DNA from: Chondrilla cf. caribensis
Lineage: Eukaryota > Porifera > Demospongiae > Chondrillida > Chondrillidae
Assembly (NCBI GenBank): GCA_964020155.1
Contig: OZ026552.1
Location: forward strand, 5,246,548-5,310,547
Length of the DNA: 64,000 bases
Direction of reading: 5' to 3'
Part shown: positions 1 to 18,378 of the stretch, piece by piece
How the letters are laid out: the number at the start of each line of letters is the position of its first letter
How positions within the stretch are numbered: position 1 is the stretch's first letter
Made by a program: the position numbers and the translations under genes
The notes under the pieces: model-generated
The model's input: the letters and a program-made list of their open reading frames with translations, nothing else
The model's database searches: none
What the model was told of the DNA's origin: nothing

Positions 1-2324
<2,324 letters not shown>

Positions 2325-2445
2325 TTTATTATGACGTCAGATTATTTATTTCACTGAAATTCGAAAACGATGTAATCCACATTTCAAGAATACACGATAC
2401 ACAATAGTATATACATCCGATTACAATATTCTGAGAACAATACAG

Positions 2446-7585
<5,140 letters not shown>

Positions 7586-7713
7586 TTCGCGCTGCCCTGC
7601 AATGTGTCACTTCTCCTTGCAGACTTCAACACGCACGCCTACACGAATAGTGCCGACACTGTATTGCTGTTCTCGCGTAGCCAGGCAGATCTCACTTTGT
7701 CTCCATTTTCAAA
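7586..7713. promoter_or_regulatory. presumed bidirectional promoter, OSCP1 / helicase
   Basis: Only 128 bp separate the two divergent start codons, so both 5' UTRs and core promoters must overlap here or run into the neighbouring gene. No TATA box is apparent. Confidence 0.6.
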
Positions 7714-9267
7714 ATGGCTACCCAGACTGCTCACAGAATATGGCTACGCGAGACTAGCAATCCACTAATGAGCTCAGACTATTATATGGGATTGTATCGT
7801 AGTTATACCAGTATAAATAACTCGGTACGTTCGCGTGGAATGTGTACACTTGCAAAAGGACTCTTTAGCAGAACACCCCGACTAAAAGCAGCTTCGTTTT
7901 ATAATTCCTTCAGCTCTCGCAAAGGGCACCCAAACTATTCTAAGGACTATTTCGTGGACAGTGCGTACTATGCGCCAGAATATGCCGAATCTAGTAACAT
8001 GTCCTTCAAAGAACTACACGTGCAAACAGACGTGACAAGAATTCTGAAGAGTAAGTTTGGGATCACAGCACCAACCGAGGTACAGCAAAGGTCATTGCCT
8101 CTGACTATGAAGAGACGAAGCTGTATCATCCAGTCACCCACAGGGACCGGAAAAACACTGAGTTTCCTCATACCAGCCATACAGGAGATTAGCCCAGGTT
8201 TTTCCACGCTCATTTTGACCCCTACAAGGGAACTGGCCCAGCAGATTCACTATTGTGCCGCCATTTTAGCGGGAAAGAAAAGAACCAGTAAAAATATAGA
8301 ACTTCTTGTCAGTGGGTACAGGGAGGAGGCGGATCTATTGGATGGGGAGGATCCTGGTGAAATTACAGTACCTGCATCAAATTCTCCACCAGATATTGTT
8401 ATTGGCACACCGAAGAGGATATTGGAGGAAATGGAAAATGGAAATTTAGATTTGCGATATTTACGACGTGTCGTCATGGACGAATGTGATAAGCTGTTAA
8501 TGTCACAAAAGAAACTAAATCTCTGGAAGACGAGACAAACAAAACTTAGACACCCGAGGCCAGGAGCTACGGTCCTGTTTGGCATCAAGGAGGAACTTGG
8601 GAGTCGTCATGTACAGCTGATTTGTACGTCTGCCACAGCTGATTCAAGTGTGGCAGAGGAACTGCGTTGGTTGGGATGGAAAGGGAGACTCGAACACGTG
8701 CAGTGTTCAATGTCGAGAGAAGTGCCATCCGGGATACAACACCACTTTCTCCCCCTCCAAGCTGACAGCCAAGAGGATGTTGTTGATGCCCTGGCTGGTC
8801 TCCTCCGCCATAGTGCGGAGAGGTCTTCCCTGCTATTCATCCACCGTAACTCAGGCATTGATAATTTTGTTCGAATGTTGCGGAAAAGAGGACTGCGAAC
8901 CGTAGCACTGTATGAGAAGACATTCGAACAGAAGGAATTTGTAGACTTCTTGGACATGTTCCAGAATGGTGAGATCCAGGTTGCGGTTGGCACGGAGGAG
9001 AGTGTGAGAGGACTGGACTTCCCGTGGATCCGAACCGTTTACCTCACCGAAGTTCCACGGAGTTCAGAAGAATACCTCCACTTGTGTGGAAGAGTTGGTC
9101 GTATGAACAATCCTGGAAGAGCAGTGGTTCTGTTGAGTAATCCCGGCAAAGACTTACCTCGTCTCCTCAGATTTTATCGTAAACTTGGAGTGGAGGGCTC
9201 AGACATAAGCCTACATCATCAAAACACTGAGTCAGTCACTAATGATGAAGCCCATGACAGCATATAG
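7714..9267 (+). CDS. DDX28: DEAD-box RNA helicase, DDX28-like, probably mitochondrial
   Basis: A single-exon gene of 517 residues. Helicase motifs appear in order: a Q-like motif (APTEVQQRSLPL), Walker A SPTGTGKT, Ia PTRELAQQ, Ib TPKR, motif II DECD in place of DEAD, III SAT, V VRGLDFP and VI CGRVGR. The first roughly 75 residues are rich in Arg, Ser and Tyr with few acids, resembling a mitochondrial presequence. DDX28 in vertebrates is a similar-sized, intronless mitochondrial helicase needed for large mitoribosomal subunit assembly; that role is inferred here. A second Met at residue 19 (MSSDYY) is an alternative start. The gene is divergent from OSCP1. The DECD variant keeps the two catalytic acids. 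Helicase identity is certain; the DDX28 assignment is likely rather than proven. Confidence 0.8.
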   Translation: MATQTAHRIWLRETSNPLMSSDYYMGLYRSYTSINNSVRSRGMCTLAKGLFSRTPRLKAASFYNSFSSRKGHPNYSKDYFVDSAYYAPEYAESSNMSFKELHVQTDVTRILKSKFGITAPTEVQQRSLPLTMKRRSCIIQSPTGTGKTLSFLIPAIQEISPGFSTLILTPTRELAQQIHYCAAILAGKKRTSKNIELLVSGYREEADLLDGEDPGEITVPASNSPPDIVIGTPKRILEEMENGNLDLRYLRRVVMDECDKLLMSQKKLNLWKTRQTKLRHPRPGATVLFGIKEELGSRHVQLICTSATADSSVAEELRWLGWKGRLEHVQCSMSREVPSGIQHHFLPLQADSQEDVVDALAGLLRHSAERSSLLFIHRNSGIDNFVRMLRKRGLRTVALYEKTFEQKEFVDFLDMFQNGEIQVAVGTEESVRGLDFPWIRTVYLTEVPRSSEEYLHLCGRVGRMNNPGRAVVLLSNPGKDLPRLLRFYRKLGVEGSDISLHHQNTESVTNDEAHDSI

Positions 9268-9816
9268 CTATGTATATTATAGATGTTGTATAATTTAATA
9301 TGAAATGCATTAAATTTGTACCGTATAGTGGGAAATTTTCGTGGGACAAAATTTTCTTTGATTTCGCGGTTGGCCTAACTTATGCGAATTTTCATTTTTG
9401 GAGCCATCTGTGAAAATTTCCCGCTATAAGGTATCAATTTTAATCACTGGTCATGCACGCGATAGTGAATTCTACTTGATCATGCTAACTACACATAATA
9501 GAACATTAATACAGATTGGCTGTAATTACCAAAATGTACTATAAAATTATCCAAAAGTATGTATATATACACATATATGCATATATAATGTGATTGCATT
9601 ACACTGCAAAAGCTGACAGCAGTTTCATGTATGAGGTGTATAATATTGAAGAGAAGACTGTACGAGCCTACATACCAGAATTAATGAACACATGTATATC
9701 GGTGAAAGCTGTGTGTGTGATGAGCACGGTATCTATGTCGCACATGTTGAGAAGTAAGCAATATAGAAAGGGAGCAATTTCTTGACTGTGAATTCCAAAT
9801 GCTTTATCTGAATCGG
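9268..9816. other. convergent intergenic region
   Basis: About 550 bp between the helicase stop and the stop of the ectodomain gene. It holds one TIR element (9320-9434) and AT-rich sequence with a possible ATTAAA polyadenylation signal near 9309. No gene seen. Confidence 0.7.
9320..9434. mobile_element. MITE family 5 (TIR TATAGxGGGAAATTTTC)
   Basis: Begins ACCGTATAGTGGGAAATTTTC and ends GAAAATTTCCCGCTATAAGGT, its inverted partner. About 115 bp, non-coding. A related, internally longer copy lies at 57206-57415. Unlike the other families it does not start with CAGT. Confidence 0.75.
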
Positions 9817-10550
9817 CTACTTCGTGTAGCCTTCCTGGAAATCATCCAGGTCGTCGATATTGTCCGAGTCTGTGTAATCTTTGGTTGCAAAGTTCAGGAC
9901 TGGCCCGGACCCCGACGCCATCCTCTGTCTTCTCCAACATGCGACAGTGAAGATGACACCAAACACGACCAGCCCCAGGAGAATGATGAGAAAGGAGATC
10001 CCTATGACAAGTCCAAGGGTGAGACCAAGTTGAGTTGTTGGAGGCTGCTGGGTGAGATTGTCAGTGGCTCCACCTGTGGAATCTGTAGGTACATCTAAAA
10101 CAAGATAAACAGTGCAACTCGCTTAGTTGAATCCCTGGTTAGAACATACCTCTGCTAATACACACACTTCACTCAGTCCCTAACTCATGTACAAATATGT
10201 CAACCAGTACTGATAGTAAGTACAGTATCTCTGATAAGAAGTATGGATTTGTACTTACTAAGCAAGTTTGACTGTAATAATATTATTATGTAAACGTGGA
10301 ATCAAGATACAGTCCAACTTGCTCAGTATGTACCTTGAAAGGCACACCAAATCTGAACATCACAATACTCAACATCTATGATGTAAACACTCACGGGTGG
10401 AACAAGAGGTTTTGTCCACAGGAATCAGGGTTTTAGGAACAATTTCAAAAGCACCCAAGAGAGGTACAGTTAGAACCAGCTGTGGTGATAGAGATGAGAG
10501 GGGTAATAAACATGGAATTAAGCCATGCGCATGTACGTACATGTGTGTTG

Positions 10551-10592
<42 letters not shown>

Positions 10593-11170
10593 GTTTGACC
10601 AGGATGTAGTCCTTGAGACTTGGTGCTCTACTAGGGTCGGGTGGGTACCAGGTGGCTTGGTGGATACGTTTGTGGGGGAAGAATGTGTTGGTTACACACA
10701 GACCGTTAGCACATGCAAATGACACAACAGGAGCTTAAGAAAGTTCATGCATTCCAAATGAAGTGCCTGCAAGAGATTGTTGGGGTGACGCTCTGGGACA
10801 GGAAGAGAAATGTTGACATCCTGGAAGAAACTGATGAATTACCAATAGAAGAACAGCTGCGCCAGAAACGGTTGCAGTGGTTTGGTCACCTCCAGAGAAT
10901 GCCAGAAAACCGGCCACAGAAGCAGGTTCTGAGATGTCGACCACATGGAAGGAAACGGAAACCTGGAGGAACCTCACAGCACTGGATAGACCTCATTCAC
11001 AAGGACCTGTCCAACCTTCCTCAATGGAGTGAACATGTGAAGAACAGGTCTCAATGGCGTTCCATCACTCAACAGCCTCGTTAGCCGGTCAGCTGACTGA
11101 CAAAGGACGTTTTTTTGTATGCTAAGATCTTGCCCAATGTCCAGCCATGGACAAGGAGTTCAGAGGAGTG

Positions 11171-11202
<32 letters not shown>

Positions 11203-11745
11203 TGTTCCACAGAGTGCAGTAAATACATCTTAATCACTCACTCCAAAATAAATAGCTCCTGGTACCCTTGTCATACTGACATTGGTGGTCAATGTTAGTA
11301 TCAGACCAGCAAATTGGACATTACTTCGCAACACCTCACTCCTGGTGAACACGTGGTCTGCTATCACATTCCCATTGTCATCGTACACCTTGAGGTACAT
11401 CCCGGGTGGATCCATACAGGGTAGCACCTCCAGCATGCCTTGGAGTGTGGAACTGAAGCCAAAAGTCGAGTACCGAATGGAACAGGAAACACCAGAGCAA
11501 TTGCTGAATACATTACAACTATCGTTCTGGATTCCCCTAATATTGTGTCTTTGAACTAATTTATCAACATCGTCCGATATCAGATTCCATTGGTCACAAG
11601 GGTATGAATCACACACAGATCGGTCCAGAGGTATGACTGTTGCAGGAAGAATGGTAACTGTGATATCTATGACTGACACTTTTGCAACTATCTGTTAGAT
11701 AAGAAGCAGCATAAAATAGAATGTGAATAAATGTGTATGTGTTAG

Positions 11746-11783
<38 letters not shown>

Positions 11784-12818
11784 CACGCGCATGTGCGTGT
11801 GTTTGTACAACATACATAAATACTCACTGCAAGTAATATGGAGTCTCTCGTTGGATGAAAAACGGTCACAAACACGTTAATTTTGAACCCGTAAACAGAA
11901 AACGGAATTGTTGTGTTCTTGTCCATAGTTCTGTTAATATGTACAATCCCATTAGCGTCATTCAATACAATGTTGACAGCTGCAGGCTTCTCACATTGAA
12001 GGATTGTGAGAGTTGCATTGTACTGGTCGTTGCCATACGTGGCAATACAGGACACACCATTGCAGTTCTCGAAGGCTGAACAGCCCTCTTCCAGCGTCAG
12101 AGGAGGGAGAGAAACGCGAGAAGGAACTTCTGTTGCAACTAGCTGTACTGCTTCGCACATGTCATTCGGAGTCCTACCCCCGGGTGGGGGTGTCGGCAAG
12201 GTGGGCGTGGTACCAGTGGGCGGGGCATTGGTACCATTATTAGCAGGACAAAGGTCATCGTCGATGGGAATAGGAGTGATAGGCACAACAGTATACCGAC
12301 TCCCAGACACCAGGAGCTCAAGCTACAAGAGTTGAAGTAAAGCAGTAACATGAGTTTGTAGGTATTGCACACTTTGACTATACTAAGTACACGGAATCAT
12401 TGAAGCAGTTTCAGAAGATCTCTAAGCCTGCCCTACCCCGGATAAAAATATCCCCATTGATAGAACACTACTACATATACGCGACTTACTCCTATAGTAA
12501 CAGAGTTACTCCTAGGAATATAGGTCCAATTGAAGGTTAAAGTACCAACGAGAGGGAGATCTCTATCAAACGTCATAGAATGGTTCACAATCCGATCCAG
12601 CACAACTTGGTCGCCGACCACAGCCCTGGTCCGTACGGCCACTGGGTTGGTGCAAGGTAGGATGGTTAGACTGGTGTATGTGCTGGCTATACCCTGGGAC
12701 ACACACTCAATCCCCAGACAGTTCGCTGTTGTATTGCAAGTTTCTCTTAGACCAAGATGACTGTAGGCTTGTACTTTACTGGCTGTTTCTTTGAGAGCAT
12801 CACAGGTGGTGTTCCGGT
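9817..12818 (-). CDS. type I membrane protein with at least three repeats of an unrecognised cysteine-rich ectodomain; 5' exon(s) not found
   Basis: Exons 12490-12818, 11828-12322, 11242-11691, 10395-10479 and 9817-10094 join in frame to 545 residues. The three large exons each encode one repeat of roughly 110 to 165 residues. Each has a leading strand, a first Cys (TTCDAL, LCPANN, SVCDSY), then ANCLGIEC / ENCNGVSC / SNCSGVSC, an L-x-L-x-C-x-x-P segment (LPCTNP, LQCEKP, LPCMDP), and a valine-rich end. Many N-glycosylation sites follow. A Pro/Thr linker occurs in the second repeat. The last exon has a transmembrane helix (LGLVIGISFLIILLGLVVFGVIF) and a roughly 40-residue tail rich in Asp, Tyr and Thr (ATKDYTDSDNIDDLDDF). 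The first exon found starts in phase 1, so at least one upstream exon with the signal peptide is missing. I do not recognise the domain; a receptor or adhesion role is only a guess. Confidence 0.75.
10110..10274. mobile_element. MITE family 1 (TIR CAGTxCAACTTGCTTAGTAAGTAC), ectodomain-gene intron
   Basis: Begins CAGTGCAACTCGCTTAG and ends CTTACTAAGCAAGTTTGACTG with TA after. The interior carries the family block with CATGTACA and CAGTACTGATAGTAAGTA. Confidence 0.75.
10557..10592. repeat. (GT)n microsatellite
   Basis: Short GT tract within an intron of the ectodomain gene. Confidence 0.9.
10713..11084 (+). pseudogene. LINE reverse-transcriptase C-terminal remnant
   Basis: A 123-codon open stretch, antisense inside an intron of the ectodomain gene. 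It carries the landmarks of the C-terminal end of non-LTR retrotransposon ORF2 proteins: RLQWFGHLQRMPENRPQKQ, then GRKRKPGG, W-I-D-L, and a final SQWRSI. The polymerase and endonuclease domains are absent and there is no upstream start, so it is a 5'-truncated insertion. It runs opposite to the host gene. The frame is still intact, suggesting a fairly recent copy. RTE, CR1 or Jockey-like origin cannot be decided from this end. Confidence 0.75.
11740..11790. repeat. (GT)n microsatellite, intron
   Basis: GT tract shortly downstream of an ectodomain-gene exon. Confidence 0.9.
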
Positions 12819-12878
12819 CTGTACCATAAGAGAAATAACAACAGTGTGACAGATGCAACAAACAAAAGCAAGCCATGA

Positions 12879-12958
<80 letters not shown>

Positions 12959-12971
12959 ATGTGTGTGTGTG
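12879..12971. repeat. (GT)n microsatellite
   Basis: Long GT dinucleotide tract upstream of an ectodomain-gene exon acceptor. Confidence 0.95.
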
Positions 12972-13257
12972 CATGTGTCCTTGTGTGGGTGCATATAACA
13001 TAATGTAATATTCAGGGCTTTGTAATAATACCTGCATATCACTGGACTCACAACAAGGATTGAGTTTCCCTAGGGTCACATGTACATAGAAATGTGTTAC
13101 ACACAAAGACTTCTTTGGGTGCTTTCAGTGGCTTCTTATCCTGAATATGCAATTTGACTGTGTTTACCCCAAAGTATTAGTTGCCGTGGGAATGCAACTA
13201 CAGCTAATTCAGGATATCAATCATCATCACAAGTAGGTGGTGTACCCAGTGGTAAAC

Positions 13258-13259
13258 AT

Positions 13260-13327
<68 letters not shown>

Positions 13328-13329
13328 CA
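13258..13329. repeat. (CA)n microsatellite followed by (CAA)n
   Basis: CA repeat passing into a short CAA repeat. Confidence 0.95.
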
Positions 13330-14257
13330 ACAACAACAAACACACACGCACACACACACAAAACAAAAACACATGTGCGCATGCACACACACACACTTGT
13401 ATTCTAATGGTACGATTATGGCATATGTGGACTCTGATACGGGAGAATCAGAAGTGGTAGGTTAGCTGGTTAGGCCCTTGAAAGAGAGGCATCTCAGAAG
13501 AAGTTGCCCCATATTATCAGATTAACACAAATTTTACTCTCTGTGATTGAATATTTTTTATAAAGAGACAAAACGATCGTTATTCAAATCAAGGAATAGC
13601 GATACAATAAACACAAAACAAACCAACATACATTGCATTCATACCTATCCAATGATTGACCTAATTGATCAGACCTGAATTACATGTATCCTGGTTGATA
13701 TCATTGATAGTTTTACAAGAGCCAATTTCTAGTACTACCAGTATGCATTCTCGTTGTACTGATATCGATTAAATCACCAGTTACTAGAGTTACGTCAGTA
13801 GTATCAGTGGCGATTTGGACTTTTGAGGGCAGGGGGCAAGGCTAGAAAGTCCCGGACATTCTCCCCCGTGAGGAAAAAGGTTAATAAACCTAATACGTAA
13901 TCCCTGATAACAACATTGATACTGAAACGTAGAAGTAATAGCGACAATAAAACCACATGCTACACACACGCGCTACTTTGATAACGCTACCGATACTGTA
14001 CCAGAGCACGTACTGGATGCTTCACAAACACGACTTGAACTGAGTCCAAGAAGAATCAAAGAAGTGAACCGTATCCAATCGTACATGATGAATCTAGTCC
14101 CAACAGGATAGCCTCAAGGTATCGCTGATAATGGTCGGAAGGAGTTTATGCGTCGAATTTCCATTAATGATATTCATTGTGCAGACACGTGACTTCAACT
14201 AGTAATCACTGGATAATTCAATACAGAAATTAACAATATCACGTCGAGTTTCACGAA

Positions 14258-15773
14258 TTAGGCATTTCTTGCGAGACGTCGGTCTCGTTCTTCGGCAATA
14301 GTAAGTCTAACTCCTTTTCCTCGCGGAAGAGAAACCCACGGTTTTGTGCCTTTTCCGATCATGAAGACATTTCCAAGTCTTGTGGCAAAGGTGTTTCCAG
14401 CTGTGTCTTTCAATTGGACAATATCGTGGGACCCGGGGTGTCTCTCCTTGTTCACAATGATACCGACACGTCCCAAGTTACGACCTCCTGTGACCATGGC
14501 AACATTACCGGTCTCAAATTTGACATAATCTGTGATTTTCCCGCTTTCGATGTTGACCTTGACTGTGTCGTTCACCTGGATGAGGGGGTCGGGGTAGCGG
14601 ATGGTCCTGCCGTCATGGGTGACACAAAAGGGAACCCCTTTGGGTCCAACCTGAACCCGTCTCACTTTACCCAGCTTGTACTAAAAATGAAATCGAAAAT
14701 AAAAAAAACAACTTTAAATAAGCACATTTAAACAAAGACAGAGTGAGGCAAGCTACTCATTGTAAGAACACGACAATGACTTGGAGTTTATTGGATTACT
14801 ACTTGCTCCCAGTGACACAGCTAACGAATAACAAACAAACAAATCTGCTAAAATTGCTATTTAATTCTCTCTCTCATTTGTTAGAAAGAAACTGCAAGGA
14901 ATCACATTTGTGTGGACATACAAAGCAAATCACAATCAAGAAAGATATGCTCTGTGGTGAATCATGTGCATGCAGACACAGTCCAAGGAGCTACACACAA
15001 GGCAACAAGGCAAGGAGCACACTGCTACAATATAACTGTGTAGCACTCACTTTTGACTCTTCAGCAGTTATTCTGTGAATAGTAAAACGTCCTTTAACAT
15101 CATACATAAGACGGAAAAATTCAGCCGTTTTATCGATTTGAATTACATCTGTAATTAACAAGAGAAGCACAACCATGGAATAGCCAGCTTGCAAACAATG
15201 TTTCACTAGCAAAGAATTGTTTGCATTAATGTACATACGGTTGTAGCGCGTGCATTTCATGTGCAAGACAATGTCCTCAATTGTGATACACACCCAAGGA
15301 CATGTAGCATTTGAGATAGTACAGAACCAACCATCATGACTCACCCATGTAACCAGCGGGGTAGCAGGGATCTGTTCTGACTTTGCCGTCCACCTTTACC
15401 AACCTCTGAGACAGTATTTTGATAACTTCTTTGCCGTTCAGTGCATACTTTAAACGATTCCTCAAGAAAATAATCAGAGGCAAACATTCCCTTAGCTTGT
15501 GTGGACCACACGACGGACGTGGAGCCTACATAAAATGAAACCCAAGAGCTCAAAACAAGTAATACAGCTGTAGACCATCATCACTAACATAACGTCCACT
15601 GAGTTTATCCAGCATCCAATGTTTGGGGGCATTTAGCCTCTTTAAGTGCTTTCTTGGTCCTCTAACCTACAAATAAAATAAGAAATACGGTATAAGTCAT
15701 ACCTATATGGAATTTGGTCATCAAATGCAGTTTAATCAAGACGATTACTTTCCACGTTGTGTGTACCTACCAT
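14258..15773 (-). CDS. RPS4: 40S ribosomal protein S4 (eS4)
   Basis: A core component of the small ribosomal subunit. Exons 15771-15773 (ATG only), 15589-15666, 15345-15525, 15051-15148 and 14258-14680 join to 260 residues, against 263 in human RPS4X. Diagnostic stretches are [51 protein letters not shown] (S4 RNA-binding domain), [26 protein letters not shown], the KOW-type segment [15 protein letters not shown] and the ending [24 protein letters not shown]. The first exon ending directly after the start codon is common in ribosomal protein genes. The next gene upstream, the POU factor, is on the same strand with its stop about 300 bp away. Confidence 0.96.
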
Positions 15774-15784
15774 TTTGTTCGTCC

Positions 15785-15792
15785 AGAAGAGA
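15785..15792 (-). promoter_or_regulatory. candidate 5' TOP pyrimidine tract of RPS4
   Basis: The minus strand reads TCTCTTCT about 12 nt before the RPS4 ATG. A pyrimidine run at the cap site would be expected for a translationally controlled ribosomal protein mRNA; the actual start site is not known. Confidence 0.35.
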
Positions 15793-16081
15793 CAACGTGC
15801 TTCTGCGCATGCGCAAAATGCATGAGACTAATTGAATAATTATAGGAAGTCGGAAACTGCCGCTATTAGGCAATGGAATGATGTCTGATTTTTGATATCA
15901 TAATACGTAAACATGATTATTGTTCCAACAACATTATTTACAATGGAGGTGAAAATGATGACTGAATGATGATGAGAAATACTGACTTATGGGTTAAAAA
16001 CAATAATACATCAGAGAAATGCAAATTGCGCTAAAGCGATGATTATAAACAAGAAATGATAGGAAACATTATATAACAGTG

Positions 16082-17746
16082 TCATTTATGGTTTCTTTCC
16101 CCGTTCTCCTTCTCCACCTTCATTGCCAAGGCATCCACAGCAGTTGATGACTCTCGGCGTATTTTCTGTCGCCTGTTGCAGAACCACACACGAACAACTT
16201 CATACTCCAACCCTACTTTGTCAGCAATGGTGCTTAGCTCTTGGGAGCCGGGCTTAGGTTGCACAAGGAAATGCTCTTCAAGACTACTCTTGATGCTGGG
16301 AGTCAGGGTTGTTCTTCGCTTTCTACTCTTTTTACCAGAATTTGTATCTTTTTCGGAGTACTTTGATTCGGCTTCTTCCATCCACTTCTTTAGTACTCCC
16401 ATAATCTTCTTCATATTCTGAGCACTCAACATGATGGACTCGAACCTACAAATTGTTGTCTGGCTGAGTGACATGTTGTACTTCTCACCGAGCTGCTTAC
16501 CAACATCAATTTGAGTATAACCGAGACCTTGTCTGCGCTGTTTGAAGGTCTTGACAAATTCTTCAACGTCAGTGTCGATGCTCTCATCAACCTCCAGGGG
16601 CCGTTTCCTTGACACAGTGAAGGCTTTTTGCCCTTTGGAAACACTCCCGTTTTGATGAACGACAGGACTTAATACAGCCGGAGTTGGAGTTGTGTTGGTA
16701 AACACCACACTACTGGTAGCTTGAGAAAAAGATGATGCAGCATTGATGGTGGGGATCGAGGAGGACACAGCTGGACCTTCGGGTAAAGTCACAGGGATTT
16801 CCTGCCCTTGGAGTATTTCCATCAAGGAATCAGTGCCTTGATGACCGTTAGATGCATCATCACCTTCCTTCTTGAGATCAATCTGGGACATCAGGTCTGA
16901 CTTACCGCTTTTCGGTAACTGTAATATGGGCTGAACAGGAATGCTCTGCAGTTTGAGAGAAGACCCCAAAGAACCAAGAGAGAGTGGGATGGTGATAACA
17001 TTGGCAGATCCGGGCAGCGTTGCTAACTGGTTGATCGTTAGTCCCTGGCTGCCCGCGACGTTACTGGTCATACCAAGAGCACCCGGTCCAGCAGGAGGGT
17101 TTAACAAGATGGCTGTTTGCCCGTTAGCTGTGCGAATTAAAGGGGATTGAGAGTTGAACACAAGGGGTGTTTGTTGTCCTGGGGATGCGAAAACACCTGC
17201 TTGAGAGGACGTAGTTAGCAGTACTTGTCCAGAGGTTGTCAGTGTACTCAATAAGGGAGAACTTGATGTCACAACACTGTGGTCACCCATGGGTGTGGTG
17301 GTTGCATCAGATGGCGAAGAAACTTCATTAATCTTGAGTGGTGATGTTGTCGTCTGGCTGCAGGGGCTGTGTTCACTTGTAGGTTTCTGGACAAGACCCT
17401 GTAGCAAGTTGTTCATCTGTGGCTGCATTGACACAGTCATTATGCTGTTACCGCCGAGGTTCATCAATTTACTGAGATCCAGATTGCTGTTGAAATTCAC
17501 CGGTAGGGTCGTAGTCTGCAGTTTACCTGTTACCATGGGTCCTGTTCCCTGACCAGCTTTCGACATCGAATTGTTACTTATGATATGAGACATCAACTGC
17601 TGAGCGATTTGCTTATCGGCTTCGAGCTGATTCAGACAGTTACTTGCATATCCCTCTTTTCCTCCCAAGTTCTTCTTCCCATCTTCTTCTCCGAGGCCGG
17701 CCAGCTCCACGTTGATGCGATTGAGCGTTTCCTCAGGTGTCGCCAT
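16082..17746 (-). CDS. POU-domain homeobox transcription factor
   Basis: A single coding exon of 554 residues. A long N-terminal region rich in Ser, Thr, Gln and Asn without a known fold is followed by the POU-specific domain (DTDVEEFVKTFKQRRQGLGYTQIDVGKQLG ... SQTTICRFESIMLSAQNMKKIMGVLKKWMEE) at about residues 388-460. After a short linker comes the POU homeodomain (RKRRTTLTPSIKSSLEEHF ... VVRVWFCNRRQKIRR). The WFCNRRQK helix with Cys at position 50 is the POU hallmark. The POU class is not clear: SQTTICRFE and VRVWFCNRRQK fit classes 1-3 better than class 6. The start is the ATG at 17746, since the upstream frame has none. A minus-strand acceptor sits six bases before this ATG and a donor at about 18136 suggests a 5' UTR intron (17753-18135). 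Confidence 0.9.
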   Translation of the reverse strand: MATPEETLNRINVELAGLGEEDGKKNLGGKEGYASNCLNQLEADKQIAQQLMSHIISNNSMSKAGQGTGPMVTGKLQTTTLPVNFNSNLDLSKLMNLGGNSIMTVSMQPQMNNLLQGLVQKPTSEHSPCSQTTTSPLKINEVSSPSDATTTPMGDHSVVTSSSPLLSTLTTSGQVLLTTSSQAGVFASPGQQTPLVFNSQSPLIRTANGQTAILLNPPAGPGALGMTSNVAGSQGLTINQLATLPGSANVITIPLSLGSLGSSLKLQSIPVQPILQLPKSGKSDLMSQIDLKKEGDDASNGHQGTDSLMEILQGQEIPVTLPEGPAVSSSIPTINAASSFSQATSSVVFTNTTPTPAVLSPVVHQNGSVSKGQKAFTVSRKRPLEVDESIDTDVEEFVKTFKQRRQGLGYTQIDVGKQLGEKYNMSLSQTTICRFESIMLSAQNMKKIMGVLKKWMEEAESKYSEKDTNSGKKSRKRRTTLTPSIKSSLEEHFLVQPKPGSQELSTIADKVGLEYEVVRVWFCNRRQKIRRESSTAVDALAMKVEKENGERNHK

Positions 17747-18135
17747 GTTCGCCTGCACGTACAGATATAGTTTTAACTTTACACGACCACCACCAATGGG
17801 ACGAATAAAACATACAACGTGACACGACCAGCTCTTTTAGGAAATTAACATTATGTTAAGACACAAGTGAACGATAAACGCCAAAATAAGAGGTACGAAC
17901 ACACACACACTAGCTGGTGCATGGGGAGACACACGGCTTTTCCTAAGTGAGATGGTTAAAGCCGACACATCGTGAATTTCATTGTGAGCTGTGAATATTC
18001 TTATATCAGAATATTTTAGGCTCGCCGCTGTAGAAACATACTAGCGTATGGTGGGGCCGCTGATTACATGGTGATGTTCATCGATTTTTCCACAAATAGA
18101 CTTAAATGAGAAGAAACACTGGAATATACACTCAC

Positions 18136-18290
18136 CTACGGTCGATCGATAGAGTCAAGTCCGCGATAGCAAGGACTACCTAAAGAAACAGGAGCGAATT
18201 TGTCTTTGTGGTTCGGATAATTGCACCTCATCAAATTCCGGAAGAAGGCGGAGCTATGAGTAATATGGCTGACGATAACAGGAAACGCTA
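18136..18290 (-). promoter_or_regulatory. probable non-coding first exon and promoter of the POU gene
   Basis: The minus strand shows CCGTAG followed by GTGAGTGT at 18136/18135, a good donor, paired with the acceptor just before the POU start codon. The transcription start is not visible. Confidence 0.4.
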
Positions 18291-18302
18291 GGTAAACTTA
18301 CA

Positions 18303-18308
18303 TTTATT
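18303..18308 (-). terminator. AATAAA polyadenylation signal of RMC1
   Basis: AATAAA on the minus strand about 70 nt after the RMC1 stop codon. Confidence 0.6.
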
Positions 18309-18378
18309 GAACAGCTTATTCGACAGAATAAGAAATATAATACATCGCGTTATTGATACATCTAAAATATATGATTCA

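Larger units (their letters stand above)
12819..14257. other. region upstream of the ectodomain gene, no firm gene
   Basis: Contains GT (12879-12971) and CA (13258-13329) tracts. A minus-strand ATG near 13963 opens a short hydrophobic peptide (MWFYCRYYFYVSVSMLLSG) that could be the missing signal-peptide exon of the ectodomain gene. Its nearest donor gives phase 2, not the required phase 1, so I leave it unassigned. Nothing else seen. Confidence 0.5.

Noticed and set aside
9320..9434. GGGAAATTTTC as NF-kB sites
   Set aside because: The motif is part of the terminal inverted repeat of a transposable element and occurs at both ends of each copy.
13040..13106. Minus-strand frame with LGKLNPCCESSDMQ as the upstream exon of the ectodomain gene
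   Set aside because: Its donor leaves phase 0, whereas the next exon needs one leading base; no signal peptide precedes it.
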